Shown here in pieces: positions 1-5,533 of a DNA stretch of 5,533 bases. The first letter of the stretch is position 1. Each line of letters begins with the position of its first letter. The notes under the pieces are model-generated. The model saw only the letters and a list, made by a program, of their open reading frames with translations, made no database searches and was not told where the DNA came from. The DNA is taken from contig WLCS01000077.1 in NCBI GenBank assembly GCA_009705185.1, positions 1-5,533 of the forward strand, read 5' to 3'. A program made the translations under genes and the position numbers. This stretch comes from Actinomycetota bacterium (GTDB lineage: Bacteria > Actinomycetota > Actinomycetes > Nanopelagicales > Nanopelagicaceae).

Positions 1-488
1 CCTCGGGCAAGAACTGTTTGAATAATTCTTGCAGCAGCAAGCATCGGTTGACATTGCGCATCTTGTGAATAAAAGACACCTTGTGAAATATCGGGATGTA
101 AATACGGTTCCAGTTTATGCAGCTGCGCACTATCAACTTTCTCTGCATTCACGCCGGCTTGTCGTTGATGATCAGCAAGTGCAAATAGTGCAGAACTGTC
201 ATGACGTGCTACAACAACCCCACCTTTTGCTTCTAATTCAAAACTATCTCCGACATCCTCTTGCATCTCAAACCAAAGATCACGTGATTTCAGAGCAAGC
301 TCGAGCTCAGGACCCGGATCTTTATCTGAAACCAGAATATTTCCCTCGCCCGCTCCGGTTGTACCGCTTGCAACAGAGCCTCTATCAATAATCATGACTT
401 TCAATCCGGCGTTGGTAAGGGAAAGTGCCGAACACGCGCCAACGATTCCAGCGCCAATAACTATTGCATCAGGATTGTTGGTCAGCAT
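1..488 (-). CDS. FAD-dependent oxidoreductase, DAO family (N-terminal part, cut by window start)
   Basis: About 162 N-terminal residues are visible; the rest lies left of the window. Residues 7-17 read DAIVIGAGIVG, a Rossmann dinucleotide-binding motif (GxGxxG at G12, G14, G17), followed by the acidic end of the second strand at D35 (IIDRG), expected to bind the FAD adenosine ribose. A SGTTGAGEGNILVSDK segment at about 41-56 matches the second FAD-contact loop of DAO-family flavoenzymes (glycine/sarcosine oxidases, D-amino-acid and hydroxyproline dehydrogenase subunits). No signal peptide is seen, so it is probably cytoplasmic. The likely reaction is oxidation of a secondary or D-amino acid or related amine, but the substrate-binding half is missing and I do not assign one. 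The ATG at 488-486 lies 4 nt after the HIT stop, with a weak GGA (498-496) 7 nt upstream, so co-translation with the HIT gene is likely. Family call is firm; substrate unknown. Confidence 0.85.
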   Translation of the reverse strand, partial: MLTNNPDAIVIGAGIVGACSALSLTNAGLKVMIIDRGSVASGTTGAGEGNILVSDKDPGPELELALKSRDLWFEMQEDVGDSFELEAKGGVVVARHDSSALFALADHQRQAGVNAEKVDSAQLHKLEPYLHPDISQGVFYSQDAQCQPMLAAARIIQTVLAR

Positions 489-492
489 CTTC

Positions 493-897
493 TTATCCAC
501 GAATCAAACGTGAAACTTCTTCTAATTCATCTTCAGTTGCCGGGGCAATATCCCACGGCTTGTGCAAACCATCTTCATTCCAACGCGGAATCACATGCAT
601 ATGTAAATGAAAGACAGTCTGCCAACCCGCCTCTTTACTCATTTGAAAGATTGTTGTTCCATCAGAATCCAGTTTTTCACGAAGAAGGTCGGCAACAATT
701 TTCGCCGCGTGAGCAACCTTCGCGTAAGTTTCCGGATCTGTGTCATGAATATCTTTGGAGTGCTTTTTAGGAATTACAAGCGTGTGGCCACGATTAGCAG
801 GAAAAATATCTAAAAACGCATAGCAATCGTCGTTTTCGTACACTTTGCGCGACGGGATACTGCCCTCAATGATTTTGCAGAATATGCAGTCATCCAT
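493..897 (-). CDS. HIT-family nucleotide hydrolase/transferase (HINT-like)
   Basis: A 134-residue protein of usual length for single-domain HIT proteins. It has an N-terminal CIFCKII segment (C4, C7, a putative zinc pair found in many bacterial HIT proteins), the IFPANRGHTLVIPKKH segment at 31-46, and the signature HLHMHVIPR at 97-105 in which H97, H99 and H101 form the histidine triad; the middle or last His acts in nucleotide-phosphoramidate or dinucleotide hydrolysis in the family. In place of the common Asn-rich loop before the triad it has SKEAGWQTVF (87-96). Substrates are probably purine nucleoside phosphoramidates or dinucleoside polyphosphates; the exact one cannot be read from sequence. 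The ATG at 897-895 overlaps the end of the mpaB-like gene by 8 bp and has no close Shine-Dalgarno (a GGGAAAG lies over 20 nt upstream), pointing to translational coupling. A housekeeping gene carried in this operon is as likely as a pathway role. Confidence 0.93.
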   Translation of the reverse strand: MDDCIFCKIIEGSIPSRKVYENDDCYAFLDIFPANRGHTLVIPKKHSKDIHDTDPETYAKVAHAAKIVADLLREKLDSDGTTIFQMSKEAGWQTVFHLHMHVIPRWNEDGLHKPWDIAPATEDELEEVSRLIRG

Positions 898-1801
898 GGT
901 TTAACTGTATTCGCTTGATTCTTTCCCGTGCAATCTTTTGGGACGGAGATTCATGACCCAACATGTAAGACAAGAAATCTAAAAGGACCTTACTTATTCT
1001 TAACCAGACCTTCGAGCGTTTCTTAAGTCCTAGTACAGAAAGAAATGGTTCGTCGATAGTTGATATTGCTGCGTTGCATAGAATTCGGTAGAAGAAGAGC
1101 CCTCCTCTACTAAAAGGAGGCTCTAAAATAAACGCGACAATCGGCGGAGTCATCGGGATTCTGCAGACCTCATCTTTGGCAAATCTCTTCATCTCATCAG
1201 CAAGTTCTATGAGACTTTGAGGTGCTTTATCCAGGCCAAGGGGTTTCGCGCTTTTTGACCACTCGCCGATATATTGGTCGGCAATATCTTTATTCGAATA
1301 TCCAAGCTCCTCGTAGGTGCGCAGAAAAGATTCCGTAAACGCGCAGTGCACCCACAATAAGAATCTTGGATCGCGCGCACTGTAGCTCTGCCCCGGTTGA
1401 TGTTCTGATGGAAATTCGCCGGTTACTTTTTTATGAATTTCATTGACTCGTCGAGCTTCGATTTCTATTGCTTCAGTTGAACCAAAGGAAGTAATTGTTA
1501 ACCAACGTGTTGTTCGTTCAAGTCTGCCAAGTGGATCCGTGTCGTACTGTGAATGCTCTGCGACACCAGTGAGAGCTGCAGGATGCGCAGCTTGCATCAG
1601 TAATGCGCGAATCCCCCCAACGAGAGTTGAGATGCAGCCATGAACTTCCCACACTGCACTGGCTTCGCCAAATAGACCGATGTCGTTACCAATTGCCATT
1701 TGTTGTGCCCATTTCGGTGCACCAGTTGGGTCACCAGAAACAGTTTTGCGAAACGCATCAGCTGCCTTATTGCCGCCACAGATTGCAATCAGCTTGTGCA
1801 C
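890..1801 (-). CDS. MpaB/DUF2236-family protein (putative heme-dependent oxygenase)
   Basis: A 303-residue protein of the oxygenase MpaB/rubber-oxygenase-like family (formerly DUF2236). Recognisable blocks are GDPTGAPKW (23-31), FGEASAVWEVHG (44-55), the core GGIRALLMQAAHP (62-74) with R65 and H73, AEHSQYDTDPLGRLERTTRW (81-100), and WVHCAFTESFLRTYE (150-164) with H152. Characterised relatives (latex-clearing Lcp) bind heme b through a His; H73 and H152 are the candidates here, but I cannot say which. The native substrate of most bacterial members is unknown. There is no signal peptide or clear transmembrane helix, so a cytoplasmic or peripheral protein is likely. The start is GTG at 1801: the frame is closed upstream at 1864 with no other ATG/GTG/TTG, and the next ATG (residue 35) would remove the conserved GDPTGAPKW block. 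It lies 37 bp after hutG and overlaps the HIT gene by 8 bp. Family call is firm; function open. Confidence 0.88.
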   Translation of the reverse strand: MHKLIAICGGNKAADAFRKTVSGDPTGAPKWAQQMAIGNDIGLFGEASAVWEVHGCISTLVGGIRALLMQAAHPAALTGVAEHSQYDTDPLGRLERTTRWLTITSFGSTEAIEIEARRVNEIHKKVTGEFPSEHQPGQSYSARDPRFLLWVHCAFTESFLRTYEELGYSNKDIADQYIGEWSKSAKPLGLDKAPQSLIELADEMKRFAKDEVCRIPMTPPIVAFILEPPFSRGGLFFYRILCNAAISTIDEPFLSVLGLKKRSKVWLRISKVLLDFLSYMLGHESPSQKIARERIKRIQLNHG

Positions 1802-1814
1802 TTGATAAATCTTA
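1802..1814 (-). promoter_or_regulatory. Possible internal -10 box before the mpaB-like gene
   Basis: On the minus strand TAAGAT (1814-1809) followed by 7 nt and the GTG at 1801 repeats the TANNNT-start spacing seen at hutG and hutU. There is no Shine-Dalgarno before this GTG, so an internal leaderless promoter would explain its translation. The box shares one base with the palindrome at 1814-1831. AT-rich gaps give such matches easily, so this is tentative. Confidence 0.3.
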
Positions 1815-1831
1815 GAGATTAATGAATCTCT
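1814..1831. repeat. Perfect 7-bp inverted repeat in the hutG-mpaB gap
   Basis: AGAGATT (1814-1820) and AATCTCT (1825-1831) are exact reverse complements around a 4-base centre, filling half of the 37-bp gap between the hutG stop and the GTG of the mpaB-like gene. As RNA it could form a small AT-rich hairpin with a 4-nt loop. No T-tract follows in the direction of transcription, so it is not a standard intrinsic terminator; it could be a weak attenuator, an RNA-processing hairpin or a protein-binding site, or it could be chance. Confidence 0.5.
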
Positions 1832-1838
1832 CGCAAAT

Positions 1839-2708
1839 CTAAATGCGCGTAGACAATCCAGCTATTGCTTCAAGAATTACTAGCGCAGCCAAACGAACTG
1901 TCCGTCCGTCGGCTGAATCACTTGTGCAATCAATTTCAGTGATGTCCATTGAAATCACGTTTTTGGCAGAGCCCGCTAAGAAGGCGTACTGTCGTATTTC
2001 ATCAGCGCTTATTCCCCCTGGTGCGGCAGCGGGGCACGCCGGAACGACACTTCGGTCGCACACATCCATATCGAAATCAACATGCACGTGATCGCCAGCT
2101 ACTTCACTCGCTTCTTGCCATACATCGGTAGTTGGTCGATTTCTGAGCGAGCTTCGGGGAATAACGTGGATTCCAAAATCTTTTGCTCGTGCAGCATATT
2201 CAGGTGAATTAGAGAAATCCGCTATTCCGATTTGAACAATTCTTTGCCCTGACATTCCAGCTTCAACAATTCTTCGAACAGGTGATCCATTGTTGATTCC
2301 GTCGCGAAGATCGTAATGCGCATCAAAAGTAATGAGGCCTGTCGCCTGAACGCCACTACTTACTGCATATGTAATCGAGTTATCTCCGCCCATTGCAATC
2401 AATAATTTCGCTTTCGATGCAGCGTTTCGAATAAGGGCAATAGCAGCGTTTTCATCGATATCCGGCGAAACGACATTTCCTGCATCTGCAATTCTTACTG
2501 TGCGCATATCTACCAGCGGATTTGAATGTGCGAGTGAATATCGAGCCAATAATTCCCGAATTGCATCAGGAGTTTTCTCTGCACTTGTAGGACTAATACT
2601 CGTTGACGATGCAGGAACTCCTAAAAGTAATGCATCAACTTCTGCACCGTTATGGTCTGTAAAGAGAGTGGATGCTCTTTGCCATAAATCATCGTGAGGC
2701 AGGGACAT
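1839..2708 (-). CDS. hutG: Ureohydrolase (arginase/agmatinase) family, putative formimidoylglutamase HutG
   Basis: A 289-residue protein of normal length for the Mn-dependent ureohydrolase superfamily. Metal-site motifs occur in order: MGGDNS (106-111), FDAHYD (128-133; D129, H131, D133), DFDMDVCD (211-218; D213, D215), and DITEID with E258, matching the GGDHS, DAHxD, SFDxDxxDP and (V/T)E positions of arginases and agmatinases. The GGDHS histidine is N110, and the HGT substrate-loop histidine is replaced by NGSPVRR (140-146). Members may hydrolyse agmatine, arginine, guanidinobutyrate or N-formimino-L-glutamate. The divergent neighbours hutU and hutI make formiminoglutamate, so formimidoylglutamase (giving glutamate and formamide) is the best inference. 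From memory, actinobacterial HutG-like proteins share the GGDN and NGxPVR variants, so I do not regard them as inactivating. The ATG at 2708 has no Shine-Dalgarno and probably begins a leaderless transcript. Family is certain; substrate assignment rests on context. Confidence 0.85.
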   Translation of the reverse strand: MSLPHDDLWQRASTLFTDHNGAEVDALLLGVPASSTSISPTSAEKTPDAIRELLARYSLAHSNPLVDMRTVRIADAGNVVSPDIDENAAIALIRNAASKAKLLIAMGGDNSITYAVSSGVQATGLITFDAHYDLRDGINNGSPVRRIVEAGMSGQRIVQIGIADFSNSPEYAARAKDFGIHVIPRSSLRNRPTTDVWQEASEVAGDHVHVDFDMDVCDRSVVPACPAAAPGGISADEIRQYAFLAGSAKNVISMDITEIDCTSDSADGRTVRLAALVILEAIAGLSTRI

Positions 2709-2720
2709 GGAGCAAGCCTA
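2709..2720 (-). promoter_or_regulatory. Putative leaderless promoter (-10) of hutG
   Basis: On the minus strand TAGGCT (2720-2715) fits the actinobacterial -10 form TANNNT. It is followed by 6 nt and then the hutG ATG, so transcription would start at or next to the A of the start codon. There is no purine-rich Shine-Dalgarno in the space, which supports a leaderless mRNA. I find no convincing -35 hexamer at 17-18 nt. This is inferred from spacing only. Confidence 0.45.
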
Positions 2721-2725
2721 ACGCC

Positions 2726-2760
2726 TTCAATAATGGCAACCTTAGTTATATAGTCGCCAG
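2726..2760 (+). promoter_or_regulatory. Putative leaderless promoter of hutUI
   Basis: TATAGT at 2749-2754, inside TTATATAGT, is a good -10 hexamer ending 6 nt before the hutU ATG at 2761, so the transcript would begin at the start codon. A weak -35 candidate, TTCAAT (2726-2731, three of six consensus bases), lies 17 nt further upstream. The interval before the ATG (tcgccag) has no Shine-Dalgarno. The whole divergent region is only 52 bp, so any hut operator must overlap one or both promoters. Confidence 0.5.
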
Positions 2761-4431
2761 ATGAGCTCAGGTCCACGTCCAGTTAGAGCCCCACGAGGCA
2801 CTCAAAAATCCGCACTTGGATGGGGTCAAGAAGCAGCGCTTCGAATGTTGCAAAACAACCTCGATCCAGAAGTTGCTGAACATCCTGACAAACTCGTTGT
2901 TTATGGTGGCACAGGTAAAGCTGCACGTAATTGGGAATCCTTTGATGCACTCGTTAAAACTCTTACCTTTCTTAAAGATGACGAAACCATGCTTGTTCAA
3001 TCGGGTAAACCTGTTGGCGTTTTCCGCACGCACGAATGGGCTCCCCGCGTTTTACTCGCGAATTCAAATCTCGTAGGCGACTGGGCAACATGGCCAGAGT
3101 TTCGACGTCTCGAAGATTTAGGTTTAACGATGTACGGACAGATGACAGCAGGTTCGTGGATTTACATCGGTACACAAGGAATCTTGCAGGGCACCTACGA
3201 AACATTTGCTGCTGTTGCTGAAAAACATTTCGGAGGAACTCTTGCCGGAACCCTCACAGTAACTGGTGGCTGCGGAGGAATGGGTGGAGCGCAACCTTTA
3301 GCAGTAACGATGAATGAAGGAACGTGCCTGATTATCGATGTCGATGGATCACGACTTGAACGCCGACTCAAGAAACGATATCTAGATGAAATCGCAGATA
3401 GCTTAGAAGATGCGGTAGCAAGAGCAGTGAAGGCGAAGAGTGAGAAACGCGCTGTTTCAATTGGCTTGGTAGGAAATAGCGCAACAGTTCTTCCAAAACT
3501 TTTTTCCATGGGCGTGCCAATCGATATTGTCACTGATCAAACGTCTGCGCATGACCCACTTTTCTACATTCCTGAAGGTGTGGAAGTTTCAGATTCTCGC
3601 AATCTTGCAGATCGCGACCCTGTTGATTTTGCAAAGCGTGCGAAAGAGTCGATGGCAAAACATGTCGAAGCAATGGTTAATTTCCAAGATAAGGGTGCGG
3701 TTGTTTTCGATTACGGAAACTCCATTCGCGATGAAGCGAGACAAGGCGGATACCAGCGAGCATTCGAATTCCCAGGCTTTATTCCTGCATACATCAGACC
3801 TTTATTCTGCGAAGGCAAAGGCCCTTTCAGATGGGTTGCACTATCTGGAGATCCAAAAGATATACATCGCACAGATCAAGCGGTTTTAGATCTCTTTCCC
3901 GAGAACAAACATCTTCATCGTTGGATAAAAATGGCGCAAGATCGCGTCGAGTTTGAAGGATTGCCAGCTCGAATTTGTTGGCTTGGTTATGGAGAACGCG
4001 ATAAAGCTGGTCTTGCATTTAATGATTTAGTAGCACGAGGTGAGGTCAGTGCACCGATTGTCATTGGTCGAGATCACCTTGATTGCGGAAGCGTTGCATC
4101 TCCTTACAGAGAATCCGAAGCAATGTATGACGGCTCTGATGCAATTGCAGATTGGCCACTGCTTAATGCAATGATCAATATTTCCTCCGGTGCATCTTGG
4201 GTATCAATTCATCACGGTGGTGGCGTTGGTATCGGTCGTTCTATCCATGCAGGCCAAGTCAGCGTTGCCGATGGAACTCCTCTTGCGGCTCAAAAACTTG
4301 AACGCGTACTGACAAACGATCCAGGCATGGGTGTTATTCGACATGCCGATGCGGGTTACGCCCATGCTCAAGAGGTAGCAATTGAAAAAGGCGTGCACGT
4401 TCCGATGATGCAGGGTGTAACAGGAAAGTGA
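2761..4431 (+). CDS. hutU: Urocanate hydratase (urocanase)
   Basis: A full-length 556-residue HutU (family usually about 550-560). It converts urocanate plus water to 4-imidazolone-5-propionate, the second step of histidine degradation, in the cytoplasm as an NAD+-dependent homodimer in which NAD+ acts as electrophile. Diagnostic segments are VRAPRG near the N-terminus, [21 protein letters not shown] (32-52) and GKAARNW (52-58), the Rossmann NAD site [12 protein letters not shown] (168-179), and [14 protein letters not shown] (404-417), where C406 aligns with the essential Cys410 of the Pseudomonas putida enzyme. The C-terminal [19 protein letters not shown] segment is also typical. No truncation or frameshift is seen. 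ATG at 2761 is chosen because the family N-terminus ([11 protein letters not shown]) begins right there and a -10 box sits just upstream. It overlaps hutI by 4 bp, so the two are surely co-transcribed. Confidence 0.98.
   Translation: MSSGPRPVRAPRGTQKSALGWGQEAALRMLQNNLDPEVAEHPDKLVVYGGTGKAARNWESFDALVKTLTFLKDDETMLVQSGKPVGVFRTHEWAPRVLLANSNLVGDWATWPEFRRLEDLGLTMYGQMTAGSWIYIGTQGILQGTYETFAAVAEKHFGGTLAGTLTVTGGCGGMGGAQPLAVTMNEGTCLIIDVDGSRLERRLKKRYLDEIADSLEDAVARAVKAKSEKRAVSIGLVGNSATVLPKLFSMGVPIDIVTDQTSAHDPLFYIPEGVEVSDSRNLADRDPVDFAKRAKESMAKHVEAMVNFQDKGAVVFDYGNSIRDEARQGGYQRAFEFPGFIPAYIRPLFCEGKGPFRWVALSGDPKDIHRTDQAVLDLFPENKHLHRWIKMAQDRVEFEGLPARICWLGYGERDKAGLAFNDLVARGEVSAPIVIGRDHLDCGSVASPYRESEAMYDGSDAIADWPLLNAMINISSGASWVSIHHGGGVGIGRSIHAGQVSVADGTPLAAQKLERVLTNDPGMGVIRHADAGYAHAQEVAIEKGVHVPMMQGVTGK
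4428..4431 (+). other. GTGA stop/start overlap, hutU-hutI translational coupling
   Basis: The last bases of hutU (AAG TGA) contain the GTG of hutI in the -1 frame, so four bases serve both genes. AGGA at 4422-4425 is closer to the GTG than an optimal Shine-Dalgarno, and AGGG at 4412-4415 is farther than optimal. Termination-reinitiation is the likely mode of translation, which would keep HutU and HutI at matched levels. Confidence 0.75.
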
Positions 4432-5533
4432 CTTCTACTGCTTTTGCAAATATCCACACTCTTGTCACCAACGATTCCAATCTCGGTGATGGGACTTTAG
4501 GTGTTATCACTGGGGCAACAGTTGTAGTCGAAAATGGTTTAGTAACAAGCGTTTCGCAGAAAGTGCCGTCCGGAGTTGATTTAGAAGTTGATTGCACAGG
4601 TAAAACTCTTCTTCCGGGTTTTGTCGATTCACATACACATCTGATTTTTGCTGGTGATAGATCCCAGGAATTCGCAGAGCGCTCCAAAGGCAACAAATAT
4701 TCTGCTGGTGGCATTACAACGACAGTCGATGCAACTCGTCGTGCGAGTGATCAGCAACTTCGCTCGAATGCACAACAACTTCTCAATGAAGCTCTCTCGT
4801 CGGGGACAACAACTATCGAGATTAAGAGCGGTTACGGCCTCACGGCTGAGGATGAGTCGCGTTCGATAAATATTGCATCAGAATTTACTGACGAAACCAC
4901 TTTGCTTGCTGCCCATGTTATTCCAGTGGAATTCAAGGACAATCCAGATGCATATGTGGATTTAGTAATTAACTCAATGATTCCGCAAACAAAAGCGAAG
5001 TGGATTGATGTTTTTTGTGATCAAGGAGCTTTTGATATCGATCAAACTCGAAAGATTCTTACGGCAGGAATTTCCCGTGGAATGAAAACTCGTATTCACG
5101 CTAATCAACTCCAGCGCACAGAAGCTGTTGCTCTGGCGATTGAACTTGGAGTGACATCAGCTGATCACTTGAGCGCCTCAACTGCGCAGGATATTCATGC
5201 CCTTGCGCAAAGCGACGTAGTTGCAACGTTGCTACCAGGGGCGGAATTTTCTACTGCGCACGAAGGAAAACTTGGGCGAGCATTCCTTGATGCCGGAGTA
5301 AAGGTTGCAATCGCAACTGATTGCAATCCCGGTTCTAGTTTCACAACGTCGATGCCATTTTGCATTGCCGCTGCGGTCTCTCTCCTTGGATTTACTGTGG
5401 AAGAAGCTGTCTTGGCATCAACTCTGGGCGGTGCTCTTGCATTGGGCCGCACAGATATCGGAAAAATTTCAGTTGGTTCTCGAGCCGATTTCGCGCTCTT
5501 ATCGACTCCGTCTTATATTCATTTGGCTTATCG
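4428..5533 (+). CDS. hutI: Imidazolonepropionase (3' end beyond the window)
   Basis: 368 residues are visible, lacking only a short C-terminal tail (the family is about 390-410 residues). HutI hydrolyses imidazolonepropionate to N-formimino-L-glutamate, the third step of histidine catabolism, as a metal-dependent amidohydrolase. It shows [18 protein letters not shown] with metal ligands H69 and H71, IEIKSGYGL around 130, AAHVIPVEF with H163, RIHANQL with H224, SADHLS with H247, and [10 protein letters not shown] with D298; H69, H71, H224 and D298 match the metal-binding set of Bacillus subtilis HutI, and H163 and H247 are further conserved active-site histidines. The last visible residues, [20 protein letters not shown], are the normal end of the beta-sandwich domain. 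The start is GTG at 4428, within a GTGA overlap with the hutU stop; the ATG-less N-terminus begins shortly before the usual NIHTLVT segment. An AGGA (4422-4425) sits only 2 nt upstream, so reinitiation after HutU is likely. Confidence 0.97.
   Translation, partial: MTSTAFANIHTLVTNDSNLGDGTLGVITGATVVVENGLVTSVSQKVPSGVDLEVDCTGKTLLPGFVDSHTHLIFAGDRSQEFAERSKGNKYSAGGITTTVDATRRASDQQLRSNAQQLLNEALSSGTTTIEIKSGYGLTAEDESRSINIASEFTDETTLLAAHVIPVEFKDNPDAYVDLVINSMIPQTKAKWIDVFCDQGAFDIDQTRKILTAGISRGMKTRIHANQLQRTEAVALAIELGVTSADHLSASTAQDIHALAQSDVVATLLPGAEFSTAHEGKLGRAFLDAGVKVAIATDCNPGSSFTTSMPFCIAAAVSLLGFTVEEAVLASTLGGALALGRTDIGKISVGSRADFALLSTPSYIHLAY

Noticed and set aside
29..391. 120-aa open frame on the plus strand
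   Set aside because: It is antisense to the clear FAD-oxidoreductase reading frame, is rich in Gln/Leu/His with no recognisable motif, and has no start context.
1597..1788. Short open frame starting near the mpaB-like start in another frame
   Set aside because: It overlaps the conserved N-terminal blocks of the MpaB/DUF2236 protein, which continue in the main frame; no sign of a frameshift.
1814..1831. Intrinsic terminator at the palindrome
   Set aside because: The stem is short and AT-rich (two G-C pairs of seven) and no T-run follows on either strand.
3195..3533. 112-aa open frame on the minus strand
   Set aside because: It lies wholly inside hutU, opposite conserved NAD-binding residues, and has a low-complexity Ser/Pro/Arg-rich composition; a shadow of hutU.
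4334..4714. 126-aa minus-strand frame across the hutU-hutI junction
   Set aside because: Both underlying plus-strand genes are firmly identified; the antisense translation shows no domain.
1..5533. Defence island, mobile element, CRISPR, phage or toxin-antitoxin content
   Set aside because: All genes fall in metabolic families; no transposase, integrase, repeat array, tRNA or terminal repeat is visible, and composition looks even across the window.

Overview
The window reads as a densely packed piece of a bacterial chromosome with moderate GC (roughly mid-40s to 50% by eye). I infer an actinobacterium. The urocanate hydratase and the formimidoylglutamase-like protein resemble actinobacterial versions, and the MpaB/DUF2236 protein is of a type common in that phylum. 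Three starts have a TANNNT-like -10 placed so that transcripts could begin at or next to the start codon, which is the leaderless pattern frequent in Actinobacteria. Moderate GC with nearly no intergenic DNA suggests a streamlined lineage such as the freshwater acI/Nanopelagicales group. That placement is a guess from composition and layout, not shown by any marker gene.

Layout: two divergent gene sets leave a 52-bp intergenic region at 2709-2760. Rightward are hutU (urocanate hydratase, complete) and hutI (imidazolonepropionase, cut by the window end), joined by a GTGA start/stop overlap. Leftward are a hutG-like ureohydrolase (putative formimidoylglutamase), an MpaB/DUF2236 heme-oxygenase-family protein starting at GTG, a small HIT-family hydrolase, and the N-terminal part of a DAO-family FAD-dependent oxidoreductase cut by the window start. 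The largest gap inside the leftward set is 37 bp (between hutG and mpaB) and holds a 7-bp perfect palindrome. The last three genes overlap by 8 bp or are separated by 4 bp.

How the genes work together: HutU turns urocanate into imidazolonepropionate, HutI opens it to N-formimino-L-glutamate, and the HutG-like enzyme would hydrolyse that to glutamate plus formamide. This is three consecutive steps of histidine catabolism. HutH (histidine ammonia-lyase) and a hut regulator are not in the window and may lie beyond hutI. The MpaB-HIT-FAD tail has no established role in histidine use. It is either an accessory module or a separate transcription unit behind hutG.

I see no RNA genes, mobile elements, CRISPR, phage or defence-type systems. 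The points most worth a second look are the two His-to-Asn changes in the HutG-like enzyme, the divergent apparently leaderless hut promoters, and the unexplained heme-oxygenase/HIT/FAD tail.
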